A DNA stretch of 6,741 bases, taken from contig JACMMY010000245.1 of NCBI GenBank assembly GCA_014378805.1, positions 1 through 6,741 on the forward strand, given 5' to 3'. A program made the position numbers and the translations under genes. The DNA comes from Moraxellaceae bacterium (lineage in GTDB: Bacteria; Pseudomonadota; Gammaproteobacteria; Pseudomonadales; Moraxellaceae). This document shows positions 1 through 6,279 of the stretch, one piece after another; within the stretch, counting starts at the first letter, position 1; each line of letters opens with the position of its first letter. The notes beneath the pieces are model-generated. The model saw nothing but the letters and a program-made list of their open reading frames with translations, had not been told where the DNA came from and searched no databases.

Positions 1-635
1 AAGGCGTGATGTATGACTTGCTCGGTCGTTTTCGGCATGAAGATGTCCGTGATCGAAGCGTGCAAGCGATGATGGCACGTTATTACGCGGATCCACGACA
101 AGCGGATCGAGTTGCATTGACTGCGCGGGTGTTGTTTGAGCAAGTGGCCGATGCACTGAAACTTGATGAGGAGGATGGTGATTTATTACGTCGTGCGGCG
201 TATTTGCACGAGATTGGTTTGGCAATTAGTCATGGTAGTTATCATCGTCATGGCGCATATTTACTCGAACATTCCGATGTACCCGGTTTCTCTAAAGTTG
301 ATCAATTGCGTTTGTCGTTTTTGGTTGGATTGCATCGTCGTAAACTACGAGAAGAAACCCTCGATCAAGTGCGTCATGCAGGCGGTGCGCCATTAGTCTC
401 ATTATGTTTGTTGTTACGCTTGGCGGTATTGTTCCATCATTCGCGCTATGATCAAGCTGTACCGAATTGTGTGTTGACGATTCATTCAAACAAATCATGG
501 CAATTAGCCGTTGATCCAGCGGGTGCAGAATGGCCCATGCTCCATGCAGATTTACAGACCGAAGTGACGCAGTTTGCCCATTGGGGTATCACACTGGATG
601 TGGTGTTATTGGTACCTGCTGAAATAGAGGCGTAA
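1..635 (+). CDS. ppx: Exopolyphosphatase, C-terminal part (5' end outside window)
   Basis: This is the C-terminal 210 residues of a Ppx/GppA-family phosphatase, read from base 3; the first in-frame GTG and ATG (6 and 9) are internal codons, because the family motif GVxYDLLGR runs across them. Ppx removes terminal phosphates from inorganic polyphosphate in the cytoplasm. The visible part holds the C-terminal HD-like helical domain: RxxDVRDRSVxxMMxRY, then LHEIGLAISH near residues 68-77, YHRHGAYLLEHSDVPGFS near 80-97 and HRRKL just after 110. YDLLGRxR, LFEQVADA and HRRKL look more like Ppx than GppA. The N-terminal actin-like ATPase-fold domain with the active site lies upstream, about 60% of a typical 500-residue protein. 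The gene ends in TAA, followed by a non-coding gap before accA. I am confident of the family and fairly confident of Ppx over GppA. Confidence 0.87.
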   Translation, partial: GVMYDLLGRFRHEDVRDRSVQAMMARYYADPRQADRVALTARVLFEQVADALKLDEEDGDLLRRAAYLHEIGLAISHGSYHRHGAYLLEHSDVPGFSKVDQLRLSFLVGLHRRKLREETLDQVRHAGGAPLVSLCLLLRLAVLFHHSRYDQAVPNCVLTIHSNKSWQLAVDPAGAEWPMLHADLQTEVTQFAHWGITLDVVLLVPAEIEA

Positions 636-642
636 TGCCATT

Positions 643-665
643 CCAACCGTCGGTTGGTGTTATTT
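643..665 (+). terminator. Possible weak terminator hairpin after ppx
   Basis: Seven bases after the ppx stop lies a perfect dyad, CCAACCG-T-CGGTTGG (643-657), which can fold as a 6-bp stem with a 3-nt loop. It is followed by the T-rich TGTTATTT rather than a clean T run. Placement right after a stop codon favours a terminator; the short stem and broken T tract make it weak. It could instead be a protein-binding dyad. Confidence 0.35.
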
Positions 666-680
666 GCTAAATCATCGGTA

Positions 681-744
681 TTGTTTTTAGGTTATGTTGT
701 GTTTTTAATGATGAATTGGAAAATTTTCGACCATCAATACTATT
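681..744 (+). promoter_or_regulatory. Candidate promoter region for the accA run
   Basis: Two sigma-70-like pairs are visible, each with a 17-bp spacer. Candidate A is TTGTTT (681-686) with TTTAAT (704-709), which matches TATAAT at five of six positions but has a poor -35 box. Candidate B is TTGGAA (716-721) with TACTAT (739-744), matching four of six in both boxes. A perfect 10-bp palindrome, GAAAATTTTC (719-728), overlaps the -35 box of B and its spacer. The region is AT-rich and lies 70-130 bp before the accA start. Only consensus matching supports this. Confidence 0.4.
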
Positions 745-749
745 TGATT

Positions 750-775
750 GATCTCAATAGATCACGTAGACGTGC
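750..775. promoter_or_regulatory. Two adjacent perfect dyads upstream of accA
   Basis: TGATCT-CAAT-AGATCA (750-765) is a perfect 6-bp inverted repeat with a 4-nt spacer. It overlaps by two bases a second dyad, CACGT-AG-ACGTG (764-775). They lie just after candidate promoter B and 38-63 bp before the accA start, where an operator or a small leader hairpin could sit. I do not recognise either as the site of a known regulator, and short dyads do occur by chance. Confidence 0.3.
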
Positions 776-812
776 GGCATTCAGCGCAATTCAAAAATGA
801 GTAATGTAGATT

Positions 813-1646
813 ATGAATGCAGAAGTGAAGCGGATCAAAAGTGCATGGCAAACCGTACAAATTGCACGTCATCCTAATCGTCCACAGTTTTTGGATTATA
901 TTTCGACGTTATTTACTGAGTTTGATGTGCTGCATGGTGATCGTGCCTTTGGCGATGATCAAGCGTTGATTGGTGGCTTAGCGCGATTTAATGGCCGCCC
1001 TGTCGTCGTCGTGGGTCAACATCGTGGTCGAACGACATCCGAGCGCATTCATCATAATTTTGGTATGACCAATCCAGAAGGTTATCGCAAGGCGATGCGG
1101 CTGTTTGAAATGGCAGAACGCTTTGGATTGCCTGTGCTTAATTTTATTGACACGATGGGTGCATATCCCGGTGTTGGTGCAGAGGAACGCGGTCAAGCCG
1201 AGGCAATTGCCCGTTGTTTAGCTGTTTTATCGACGCTGAAAGTGCCTGTGATTGCGACAGTGATTGGCGAGGGTGGTTCAGGCGGTGCGCTCGCAATTGG
1301 CGTGGCTGATAAAGTGTTCATGTTGGAAAATAGCATATACTCGGTGATTTCCCCTGAAGGCTGTGCATCAATTCTGTGGAAAACCAATGAACAAGCGGAA
1401 CGAGCCAGTGAAGCGCTGGGACTGACTGCGGATAAATTATATACGTTAGGTTTGATTGATCAGATCATTTCTGAGGGTGAAGGTGCGCATTTAACACCGC
1501 AAGTGACAGTAGAAGCACTCCGTCTAGCGCTCACCACAGAACTGGATGCGTTGCGAATGCTGCCTGTAGATCGCTTAATTGATGCGCGGTATCAACGTTT
1601 AATGAAATTCGGCAGTCATACGCCTGCTTTACCCGTCACGGAATGA
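813..1646 (+). CDS. accA: Acetyl-CoA carboxylase carboxyltransferase subunit alpha
   Basis: AccA pairs with AccD to form the carboxyltransferase of acetyl-CoA carboxylase, which moves the carboxyl group from carboxybiotin on AccB to acetyl-CoA, giving malonyl-CoA for fatty acid synthesis. The crotonase-like fold is clear: ARHPxRPQFLDY (18-29), GDRAFGDD (42-49), HNFGMTNPEGYRKAMRL (81-97), FIDTMGAYPGVGAEERGQ (111-128), the glycine-rich GEGGSGGALAIG (152-163), SVISPEGCASILWK (177-190) and RYQRLMKFG (259-267). At 277 residues it is about 40 shorter than E. coli AccA (319); the N-terminal helical extension is missing, as I recall for Acinetobacter. The start is fixed from the sequence: an in-frame TAG (807-809) lies one codon before the ATG, so no longer form exists. 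The ribosome binding site is weak (a TGAG about 10 nt upstream). It is first in a tight run with tilS and a serine hydrolase. Confidence 0.96.
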   Translation: MNAEVKRIKSAWQTVQIARHPNRPQFLDYISTLFTEFDVLHGDRAFGDDQALIGGLARFNGRPVVVVGQHRGRTTSERIHHNFGMTNPEGYRKAMRLFEMAERFGLPVLNFIDTMGAYPGVGAEERGQAEAIARCLAVLSTLKVPVIATVIGEGGSGGALAIGVADKVFMLENSIYSVISPEGCASILWKTNEQAERASEALGLTADKLYTLGLIDQIISEGEGAHLTPQVTVEALRLALTTELDALRMLPVDRLIDARYQRLMKFGSHTPALPVTE

Positions 1647-1649
1647 GTT

Positions 1650-2990
1650 TTGAAACAGACTAAAAACCAGCACGTCCCGCTTATTGAAAAGCAGATTAAA
1701 GAAACGCTGAAACGGTTTGTGCCGAATCAGCGTTTTTTGTTGGGCTGTAGTGGCGGTTTGGATTCTGTGGTTTTGTTGGTTGCTATGCAGCGTATTTTTG
1801 CCCAAAGCGATCAGGGCTTTGAGTTGCGGGTTGTGCATGTCGATCATGATTTACAGGCGCCATCTGGCGAATGGGCAACACAGGTTGTGGCGCAATGCGA
1901 AACCTTAAAGATTGACGTTATTGTAAAAAAAGTCAAAGTCGCCGCAGGCAATTTGGAAAATGAAGCGCGAAATGCACGTTATGCCGCTTTTCGCGAGGTG
2001 ATTGCGCCAGATGAAGTGCTGGTGTTGGCACATCATCAACAAGATCAAGCGGAAACCGTACTGATGCGTTTGCTCAGTGGTAGCGGAGTCAGTGGTTTGG
2101 CTGCGATGCGCGAGGTGCAAACTCAAAATAAACTGACGATAGTTCGTCCACTTTTGAATACGTCGCGCGATGAGATTCATCAATATGCGATTAATTACCA
2201 ATTACAGTGGGTCGATGATCCCGCCAACCATGATTTAAGTTTTGATCGTGTCGTCATGCGCGAGAAAGTGTGGCCATTATTGGCGTCGCATTGGCAAGGT
2301 TTTGAGGCGGCCATGGTGCGTACAGCGCACTTGATGGCTGATGCGGAGTCAGTTTTACAGGCGCAAGGTGAGATGGATCTTGCTGCAACAAAAAATGCCG
2401 ATGGCGCATTAAATATTGCTGCCGTATTGGTATTAACGGATGCGCGGGTACGCTGGTTGTTAGCTCGTTGGATGCAGGGCGATGCGCGATATGCCCCGCC
2501 GCTGAGTCGTGTTGAAGCGGTTCGCGAGATGATGCAGGCGCGTGTTGATTCGATGCCACAAGTGATTTGGCATACTGAGCATGGCAGTATTCAGTTTCGT
2601 CGCTATCAAGATCAACTCTACCGATTGCCGCTGGTGCTACCGATTGCAGAGACGCAAACGGTGGTTTTTTCAATGTCTCAAACTTTGGAACTAGCGACAG
2701 GTCATTGGCAAGTTGAGCAGATCAGTCAGGGCTTGTCATTTGCATGGCTGGGTCAAGAATTACGACTGCGACCAAGGCGAGAAGGCGAGTTATTACATTT
2801 AAATGGCCGTGTGGGGCATTGGCGGCTTAAAAAACTGTTACAGTCCTTGCACTTGCCGCCATGGCAGCGTGAACAAGTGCAAATTTTGGAATCTTTACAG
2901 GGGCAGCCATTGGCTTTGATCAGCGCCGCAGGATGTTGGTTGACGGCGCAAGCGGTTGAATCTACGGGTTGGAGCTTGCGGCAAGTATGA
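1650..2990 (+). CDS. tilS: tRNA(Ile)-lysidine synthase
   Basis: TilS uses ATP and lysine to turn C34 of the CAU-anticodon isoleucine tRNA into lysidine, so that it reads AUA as Ile; it is normally essential. The 446 residues show the whole family layout: the N-type ATP-pyrophosphatase loop SGGLDS (34-39), AHHQQDQAETVLMRLLSGSG (127-146), RPLL (166-169) and DDPANHDLSFDR (189-200); a middle substrate-binding region at about 255-320; and the C-terminal TilS domain with LRLRPRREGE (371-380) and LKKLLQSLHLPPWQRE (393-408). Length is close to E. coli TilS (432). The start is a TTG 3 nt after the accA stop; no in-frame ATG precedes the ATP loop, and GGAATGAG (1640-1647) over the accA stop is the only Shine-Dalgarno-like stretch. 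Translation is therefore probably coupled to accA. One oddity: where E. coli has DRNFLR, this protein has DRVVMR (199-204), losing a usually conserved Asn. Confidence 0.95.
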   Translation: MKQTKNQHVPLIEKQIKETLKRFVPNQRFLLGCSGGLDSVVLLVAMQRIFAQSDQGFELRVVHVDHDLQAPSGEWATQVVAQCETLKIDVIVKKVKVAAGNLENEARNARYAAFREVIAPDEVLVLAHHQQDQAETVLMRLLSGSGVSGLAAMREVQTQNKLTIVRPLLNTSRDEIHQYAINYQLQWVDDPANHDLSFDRVVMREKVWPLLASHWQGFEAAMVRTAHLMADAESVLQAQGEMDLAATKNADGALNIAAVLVLTDARVRWLLARWMQGDARYAPPLSRVEAVREMMQARVDSMPQVIWHTEHGSIQFRRYQDQLYRLPLVLPIAETQTVVFSMSQTLELATGHWQVEQISQGLSFAWLGQELRLRPRREGELLHLNGRVGHWRLKKLLQSLHLPPWQREQVQILESLQGQPLALISAAGCWLTAQAVESTGWSLRQV

Positions 2991-3000
2991 GTGTAAATGA

Positions 3001-4203
3001 ATGAAAATGTTAAAATTGAATGTGTCTAATATGGCCAGTATGCTCAATACCACGTCTATGCGCCAAGCCATTCAAGGTCTGATCATTAGCCCGATTACGC
3101 AGGTTGATTGGTATAAACCTTTAACATGGGTTAAGGGCAGCCAAACGCCAGTTGAGTTGACGTTACATCATGAGTTTCCAGTATCGGATGCACTCTTGAA
3201 TGAGATTGGTGATTATCTGTGTGCGCATCAGACGCGTGCCTTTCTTGTGATGCACAAAGGTCGTTTGGTACATGCGCAATATCGAAATTTTAAGAAATCA
3301 GATACCTTTAACTCAATGTCGATGGTGAAAACGGTCGTGGGAATCGCGATTGGGGTTGCGATTGATCGCGGTATGATTGGCAGTGTCGATGATTTGGTGG
3401 AGACGTATCTCTCTGAGTTTCAGGTTGATGAGCGTCGGCATATTACGATTGAGCATCTCTTGACGATGCAATCGGGACTCAGAAGTGACTCATTGATCAG
3501 TTTTGCTAGTTTTCCGAGTATTGTTCCGCTTTATTTTGGGGTTGATGTAGAGCGTCAAGTGTTTACTTTGCCTTCGGTTGCGCCAGCGGGTCAGTATTTT
3601 GAGTACAATAATTATAATACCCATCTGCTCGGCGTCATTTTAGAGCGCGTATCAGGTCTGCCATTAGCAGATTTCTTTTCAAAATATATTTTTCAACCGC
3701 TCGATTGTCATGATGCGGCACTGTGGTTGGATCGCGAAGGCGGTAAGGCCCGAGCATTTGCGGCATTGTTCGCTCAGCCCGAAGATTGGTTACGTGTGGC
3801 GAATTTATTTTTAACCGAAGGCCGCTATGAGACAGCAAGCGGTGAAGTGCGACAAATTGTATCTGCTGCATGGTTAAAACAAATGGTGACCCCACGTAAT
3901 ACCGTAGAGCGTGGACTCAATCATGGTGCTACTGATTATGGTTTTTATGGTTATCAAGTCTGGTTGAAAGCGCATGATAAAGGCGCCTTACGAGGGATTC
4001 CTTCGTTTGAAGGGATGCCCGCAAAACATGCACACGATGATTCCAGCGCTTTTTATTTTGAAGGTTTAAAAGGTCAGTATTTGTTTGTGAGTCCGAAGCA
4101 TGATTTAGTCATCATGCGGATGGGTGAAATGGTAAATCGTAAAACATGGGATGGCAGCTATATACTCAATGCGTTAACGCGTGCATTAACCGAGGCTTCG
4201 TGA
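3001..4203 (+). CDS. Serine hydrolase, class C beta-lactamase / NylB-like family
   Basis: A 400-residue penicillin-binding-protein-fold serine hydrolase (Pfam Beta-lactamase, COG1680), a family of esterases, amidases, D-aminopeptidases and 6-aminohexanoate-dimer hydrolases. The catalytic motifs are visible: S107-M-V-K110 (the SxxK nucleophile and base, in FNSMSMVKT), Y202-N-N204 in FEYNNYNTHLLG (the YxN motif) and, where beta-lactamases carry KTG, GLKGQYLFVSP (355-365), the GxxGQ form typical of NylB-like hydrolases. HITIEHLLTMQSGL (147-160) is the usual conserved stretch between the first two motifs. There is no clear signal peptide or lipobox, so it appears cytoplasmic, although a later start (Met at 3, 11, 14 or 20) would not change that. 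It begins 10 nt after tilS with only GAG (2990-2992) as a weak ribosome site, so it is probably cotranscribed. The substrate is unknown; beta-lactamase activity is unlikely without KTG. Family sure, function not. Confidence 0.88.
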   Translation: MKMLKLNVSNMASMLNTTSMRQAIQGLIISPITQVDWYKPLTWVKGSQTPVELTLHHEFPVSDALLNEIGDYLCAHQTRAFLVMHKGRLVHAQYRNFKKSDTFNSMSMVKTVVGIAIGVAIDRGMIGSVDDLVETYLSEFQVDERRHITIEHLLTMQSGLRSDSLISFASFPSIVPLYFGVDVERQVFTLPSVAPAGQYFEYNNYNTHLLGVILERVSGLPLADFFSKYIFQPLDCHDAALWLDREGGKARAFAALFAQPEDWLRVANLFLTEGRYETASGEVRQIVSAAWLKQMVTPRNTVERGLNHGATDYGFYGYQVWLKAHDKGALRGIPSFEGMPAKHAHDDSSAFYFEGLKGQYLFVSPKHDLVIMRMGEMVNRKTWDGSYILNALTRALTEAS

Positions 4204-4246
4204 CATCTTTTGGTAAACTATCTCTGATAGATTGACACGTGCTTTG

Positions 4247-4273
4247 CGCCTGACTTTGCCAGTGCGTTTTTTT
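4247..4273 (+). terminator. Probable intrinsic terminator after the serine hydrolase
   Basis: CGCCTG (4247-4252), a 7-nt loop, then CAG-T-GCG (4260-4266) form a 6-bp stem with one bulged T, followed at once by seven T residues (4267-4273). It lies 44 bp after the hydrolase stop and would end the accA-tilS-hydrolase transcript. The stem is short, so termination may be leaky. Confidence 0.45.
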
Positions 4274-4278
4274 AATAT
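4250..4278 (+). promoter_or_regulatory. Weak candidate promoter for proC
   Basis: CTGACT (4250-4255) and TAATAT (4273-4278) are spaced 17 bp apart and each match four of six consensus positions. They overlap the candidate terminator, and the distance to the proC ATG (4315) is reasonable. No better pair was found in this gap. Tentative. Confidence 0.22.
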
Positions 4279-4314
4279 TTTAGTCAATAATTTGATCATG
4301 ATGCGGATGCCAAT

Positions 4315-5151
4315 ATGAGCGTACAACACCCAAGAAATTCTTCAAAATCATCCAAAATCGTGGCCTTCATTGGTGGTGGTAACATGGCGCAAGCGCTGAT
4401 CGGTGGCTTACTCGCCGAAGGGACACCTGCCACGATGATTAATATTGCTGAACCTGTTGCTGAGTTGCGTGAGTTATTGGCTTTACGCAGCGTAAACGTG
4501 TTTGCCTCTGCAACAGAAGCGGCAAGCGATGCCGATGTGATTGTACTTGCAGTCAAACCACAGATTATTCAAACCGTCTTACAAGAAATTGCGCCAGTCG
4601 TTACCAATAAACTCGTGATTTCAATTGCCGCTGGCGTGACTGTTGCAACCCTATCTAAAGGTTTGGCGGGCCATACTCGCATTGTGCGGGCAATGCCAAA
4701 CACACCCGCGATGGTACAAACAGGCGCAACAGGTTTGTTTGCCTCGACAGATGTGGATCAAGATGATCGTGAGAGCGCGACCCATATTTTGAGTGCGGCT
4801 GGCTTGGTACTATGGGTTGATGATGAATCAATGATGCATGCAGTGACAGCGGTATCGGGTTCTGGCCCAGCGTATTTTTTCTATTTGATGGAAGCGATGA
4901 TTAAGGCTGGCGTGGCGCAAGGATTAGATGAGAAAACCGCAAAAGCATTGACGTTGCAAACGGCATTGGGTGCTGCGCAGATGGCGATTATTAGCGGCGA
5001 CAATCCGACCAAATTACGTACCAACGTGACATCCCCAAATGGCACAACGGCTGCAGCGATTGAACATTTGGACGCACAACACGTGAGTCAACATATTATC
5101 GATGCATTATCAGCGGCAGGTCAGCGCAGTATTGCGTTATCAGCGAATTAG
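4315..5151 (+). CDS. proC: Pyrroline-5-carboxylate reductase
   Basis: ProC performs the last step of proline synthesis, the NAD(P)H-dependent reduction of 1-pyrroline-5-carboxylate to L-proline, in the cytoplasm. The 278-residue length is normal for the family. The N-terminal Rossmann domain opens with IVAFIGGGNMAQALIGGLL (15-33), continues with VIVLAVKPQ (75-83) and VISIAAGV (101-108), and reaches VRAMPNTPAMV (124-134). The C-terminal dimerisation domain carries SGSGPAYFF (181-189) and the signature TNVTSPNGTTAAAIEHLD (236-253). The signature has Asn where Gly is commonest (SPNG for SPGG), which the family pattern allows. ATG 4315 is the only reasonable start, as the nearby upstream ATGs (4298, 4301, 4307) are in another frame. 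No good Shine-Dalgarno site is visible before it. It heads the proC-yggT-yggU group; yggS, a frequent upstream neighbour in this cluster, is absent here. Confidence 0.96.
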   Translation: MSVQHPRNSSKSSKIVAFIGGGNMAQALIGGLLAEGTPATMINIAEPVAELRELLALRSVNVFASATEAASDADVIVLAVKPQIIQTVLQEIAPVVTNKLVISIAAGVTVATLSKGLAGHTRIVRAMPNTPAMVQTGATGLFASTDVDQDDRESATHILSAAGLVLWVDDESMMHAVTAVSGSGPAYFFYLMEAMIKAGVAQGLDEKTAKALTLQTALGAAQMAIISGDNPTKLRTNVTSPNGTTAAAIEHLDAQHVSQHIIDALSAAGQRSIALSAN

Positions 5152-5197
5152 CCTAAAGCGCAAACAAACGATTTTTAGATTTTAAACATTTCAGTAT

Positions 5198-5202
5198 GAG
5201 GT
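5198..5202 (+). promoter_or_regulatory. Ribosome binding site of yggT
   Basis: GAGGT, 9 nt before the ATG at 5212, is the clearest Shine-Dalgarno sequence in the window and supports that start. Confidence 0.6.
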
Positions 5203-5211
5203 AGCATTGGC

Positions 5212-5784
5212 ATGGATTCGTTGATTTCACAGATTTTTAACATTGTCACTGGCGTAGCAATGTTATTGTTATTTATACGTTTTATGATGCAGTTAACACA
5301 AGCAGATCCGTATAACCCGATCGTGATGTCTACGGTGCAAGCCACGCATATCGTCGATGTTTTTAAACGAATATTGCCTACAGTGGGTCAAGGACGTATC
5401 AATCTTGCAGCGCTCGGTTTGATGGTGTTGGTGCGATTAGTCGATTTGGCAGGCAATAATCTTCTGAACGGCGGTATGAATATCGGACCAGATGTATTGT
5501 TGTTGCAACTGGTTTTTGGTCTGCTTGATGACTTTTTGATGATGTGTAAAGTATTGATTTACGTATCCATTATTTCAAGTTTGATTCTGATGTTCACCCA
5601 AGCACATACACCCATTATTATGCTCGCTATGCAAATGACAGAGCCGCTCTATGCGCCATTTAGACGGTTTATGCCTGATTTAGGGCCGATTGATGTGTCC
5701 CCAATCGTGGCGTTATTGGCGATTTATATCGTTCGTTTTATGTTGGCGCAAGCGCATGGCGTGTTGTTGCAAGGCCTCATGTAA
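5212..5784 (+). CDS. yggT: YggT family integral membrane protein
   Basis: A 190-residue inner-membrane protein made of two tandem YGGT domains. The first runs over about residues 10-85, with LLLFIRFMMQLTQADPYNPI (18-37) and VFKRILPTVGQGRINLAAL (50-68). The second, at about 105-185, has MTEPLYAPFRRFMPDLGPID (142-161) followed by a hydrophobic helix. In each repeat a P-(F/V)-(K/R)-R-(I/F)-(L/M)-P-like loop is flanked by hydrophobic segments; roughly four membrane helices are visible, near 8-28, 63-85, 95-128 (possibly two) and 162-180. The biochemical role is not established; relatives in plastids and cyanobacteria (CCB3/YCF19-like) take part in cytochrome assembly or membrane organisation, and E. 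coli yggT has been linked to osmotic tolerance. It lies 60 nt after proC and 10 nt before the yggU start, a linkage common in proteobacteria. Confidence 0.92.
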   Translation: MDSLISQIFNIVTGVAMLLLFIRFMMQLTQADPYNPIVMSTVQATHIVDVFKRILPTVGQGRINLAALGLMVLVRLVDLAGNNLLNGGMNIGPDVLLLQLVFGLLDDFLMMCKVLIYVSIISSLILMFTQAHTPIIMLAMQMTEPLYAPFRRFMPDLGPIDVSPIVALLAIYIVRFMLAQAHGVLLQGLM

Positions 5785-5794
5785 GTCTGTTGTG

Positions 5795-6109
5795 ATGATG
5801 AAAAATGCGGGGTCTTTGCCCGAGCAGTTGATCTTGTATGTCAAGGTTCAACCAGCCGCAAAAAAGACTGAAATAATGGGCTTTGAAACCTGTGCGCATC
5901 CAGCATCGGGTGCGCCAACCGCAATGCTCAAGGTGCGTCTTGCTGCGCAGCCTGTCGATGGTAAAGCCAATCAAGCGCTCTGCGCATTTTTTGCGAAGCT
6001 CTGTGAAGTTCCGTTGCTTAATGTGAGTCTGCTTAGTGGCGAAACATCGAAAATTAAGCGGATTCAGATTGATAGACCGAAGGTGATCCCAGCGGTTTTA
6101 CAATGCTAA
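5795..6109 (+). CDS. yggU: DUF167 / YggU family small protein
   Basis: A 104-residue protein of the YggU (DUF167, UPF0235) family, a small alpha/beta fold of unknown function, usually 95-105 residues. Diagnostic stretches are LYVKVQPAAKKTEIMGF (14-30), the near-invariant VRLAAQPVDGKANQALCAFFAK (47-68, the core being AxPVDGKAN) and LLSGETSKIKRIQI (79-92). The open frame reaches back to 5690, inside yggT, but that extension does not look like the family, so ATG 5795 is chosen; GTG 5792 and ATG 5798 are close alternatives. TAAG over the yggT stop (5782-5785) may serve as a weak ribosome site. Between the first strand pair there seem to be about ten extra residues (31-43, with His-Pro-Ala-Ser-Gly), which would lengthen a loop. 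It is last in the proC-yggT-yggU run and is followed by a strong terminator. Confidence 0.9.
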   Translation: MMKNAGSLPEQLILYVKVQPAAKKTEIMGFETCAHPASGAPTAMLKVRLAAQPVDGKANQALCAFFAKLCEVPLLNVSLLSGETSKIKRIQIDRPKVIPAVLQC

Positions 6110-6126
6110 GATTTATTTTTATGATA

Positions 6127-6165
6127 AAGTGGTTGCCAGTCACATGGATTGGCAACCGCTTTTTT
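6127..6165 (+). terminator. Strong intrinsic terminator after yggU
   Basis: A long stem runs from AAGTGGTTGCCAGTC (6127-6141) to GATTGGCAACCGCTT (6147-6161) around the loop ACATG, with 15 pairs including two G-T wobbles, and ends in six T residues (6160-6165). The core GGTTGCCA/TGGCAACC is perfect. It starts 17 nt after the yggU stop and should end the proC-yggT-yggU transcript. Confidence 0.88.
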
Positions 6166-6169
6166 AATC

Positions 6170-6196
6170 AAAAACCAGCTTGTATGGCTGGTTTTT
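6170..6196. terminator. Second hairpin, probably a bidirectional terminator
   Basis: AAAAACCAGC (6170-6179) and GCTGGTTTTT (6187-6196) are perfect inverted repeats around a 7-nt loop. The stem reads A-tract, GC core, T-tract on both strands, so it can act as an intrinsic terminator both ways: as back-up for yggU on the + strand and for metE on the - strand, whose stop is 100 bp away. Confidence 0.65.
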
Positions 6197-6245
6197 AAGT
6201 GGATGTATTGTTGATATTAAAAATTCTTAAAGGTACAAACATGCT

Positions 6246-6279
6246 ATGTGCCATTGATAGGATCACATCAATGGCACAT
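6246..6279. terminator. 13-bp perfect hairpin downstream of metE
   Basis: ATGTGCCATTGAT (6246-6258) and ATCAATGGCACAT (6267-6279) pair without mismatch around an 8-nt loop. It begins 17 bp past the metE stop on the - strand, the position of a terminator or a 3'-end-protecting stem, but no T run follows on either strand. A transcript-stabilising hairpin or a weak terminator are both possible. Confidence 0.5.

Noticed and set aside
2254..2673. A 139-codon open frame on the - strand inside tilS.
   Set aside because: It lies fully opposite a well-supported essential gene, matches no family I know and has a skewed Pro/Ala/His composition typical of antisense shadows.
4232..4237. A perfect TTGACA, identical to the -35 consensus, upstream of proC.
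   Set aside because: No -10-like hexamer lies 16-18 bp downstream (the 17-bp position reads TTTGCC), so a promoter here is not supported.
4243..4260. Short direct repeat CTTTGCGCC / CTTTGCC before proC.
   Set aside because: Too short and imperfect; it overlaps a candidate terminator stem and has no further copies nearby.
5690..5794. A longer N-terminus for YggU beginning inside yggT.
   Set aside because: The extra 35 residues are a Cys- and Trp-rich out-of-frame reading of the YggT helix and add nothing family-like; start at 5795 gives the usual length.
6121..6198. A 25-codon open frame with ATG just after yggU, running through both hairpins.
   Set aside because: It has no Shine-Dalgarno site, starts in an AT-rich tail and its sequence is dictated by two terminator stems; chance is the simplest explanation.
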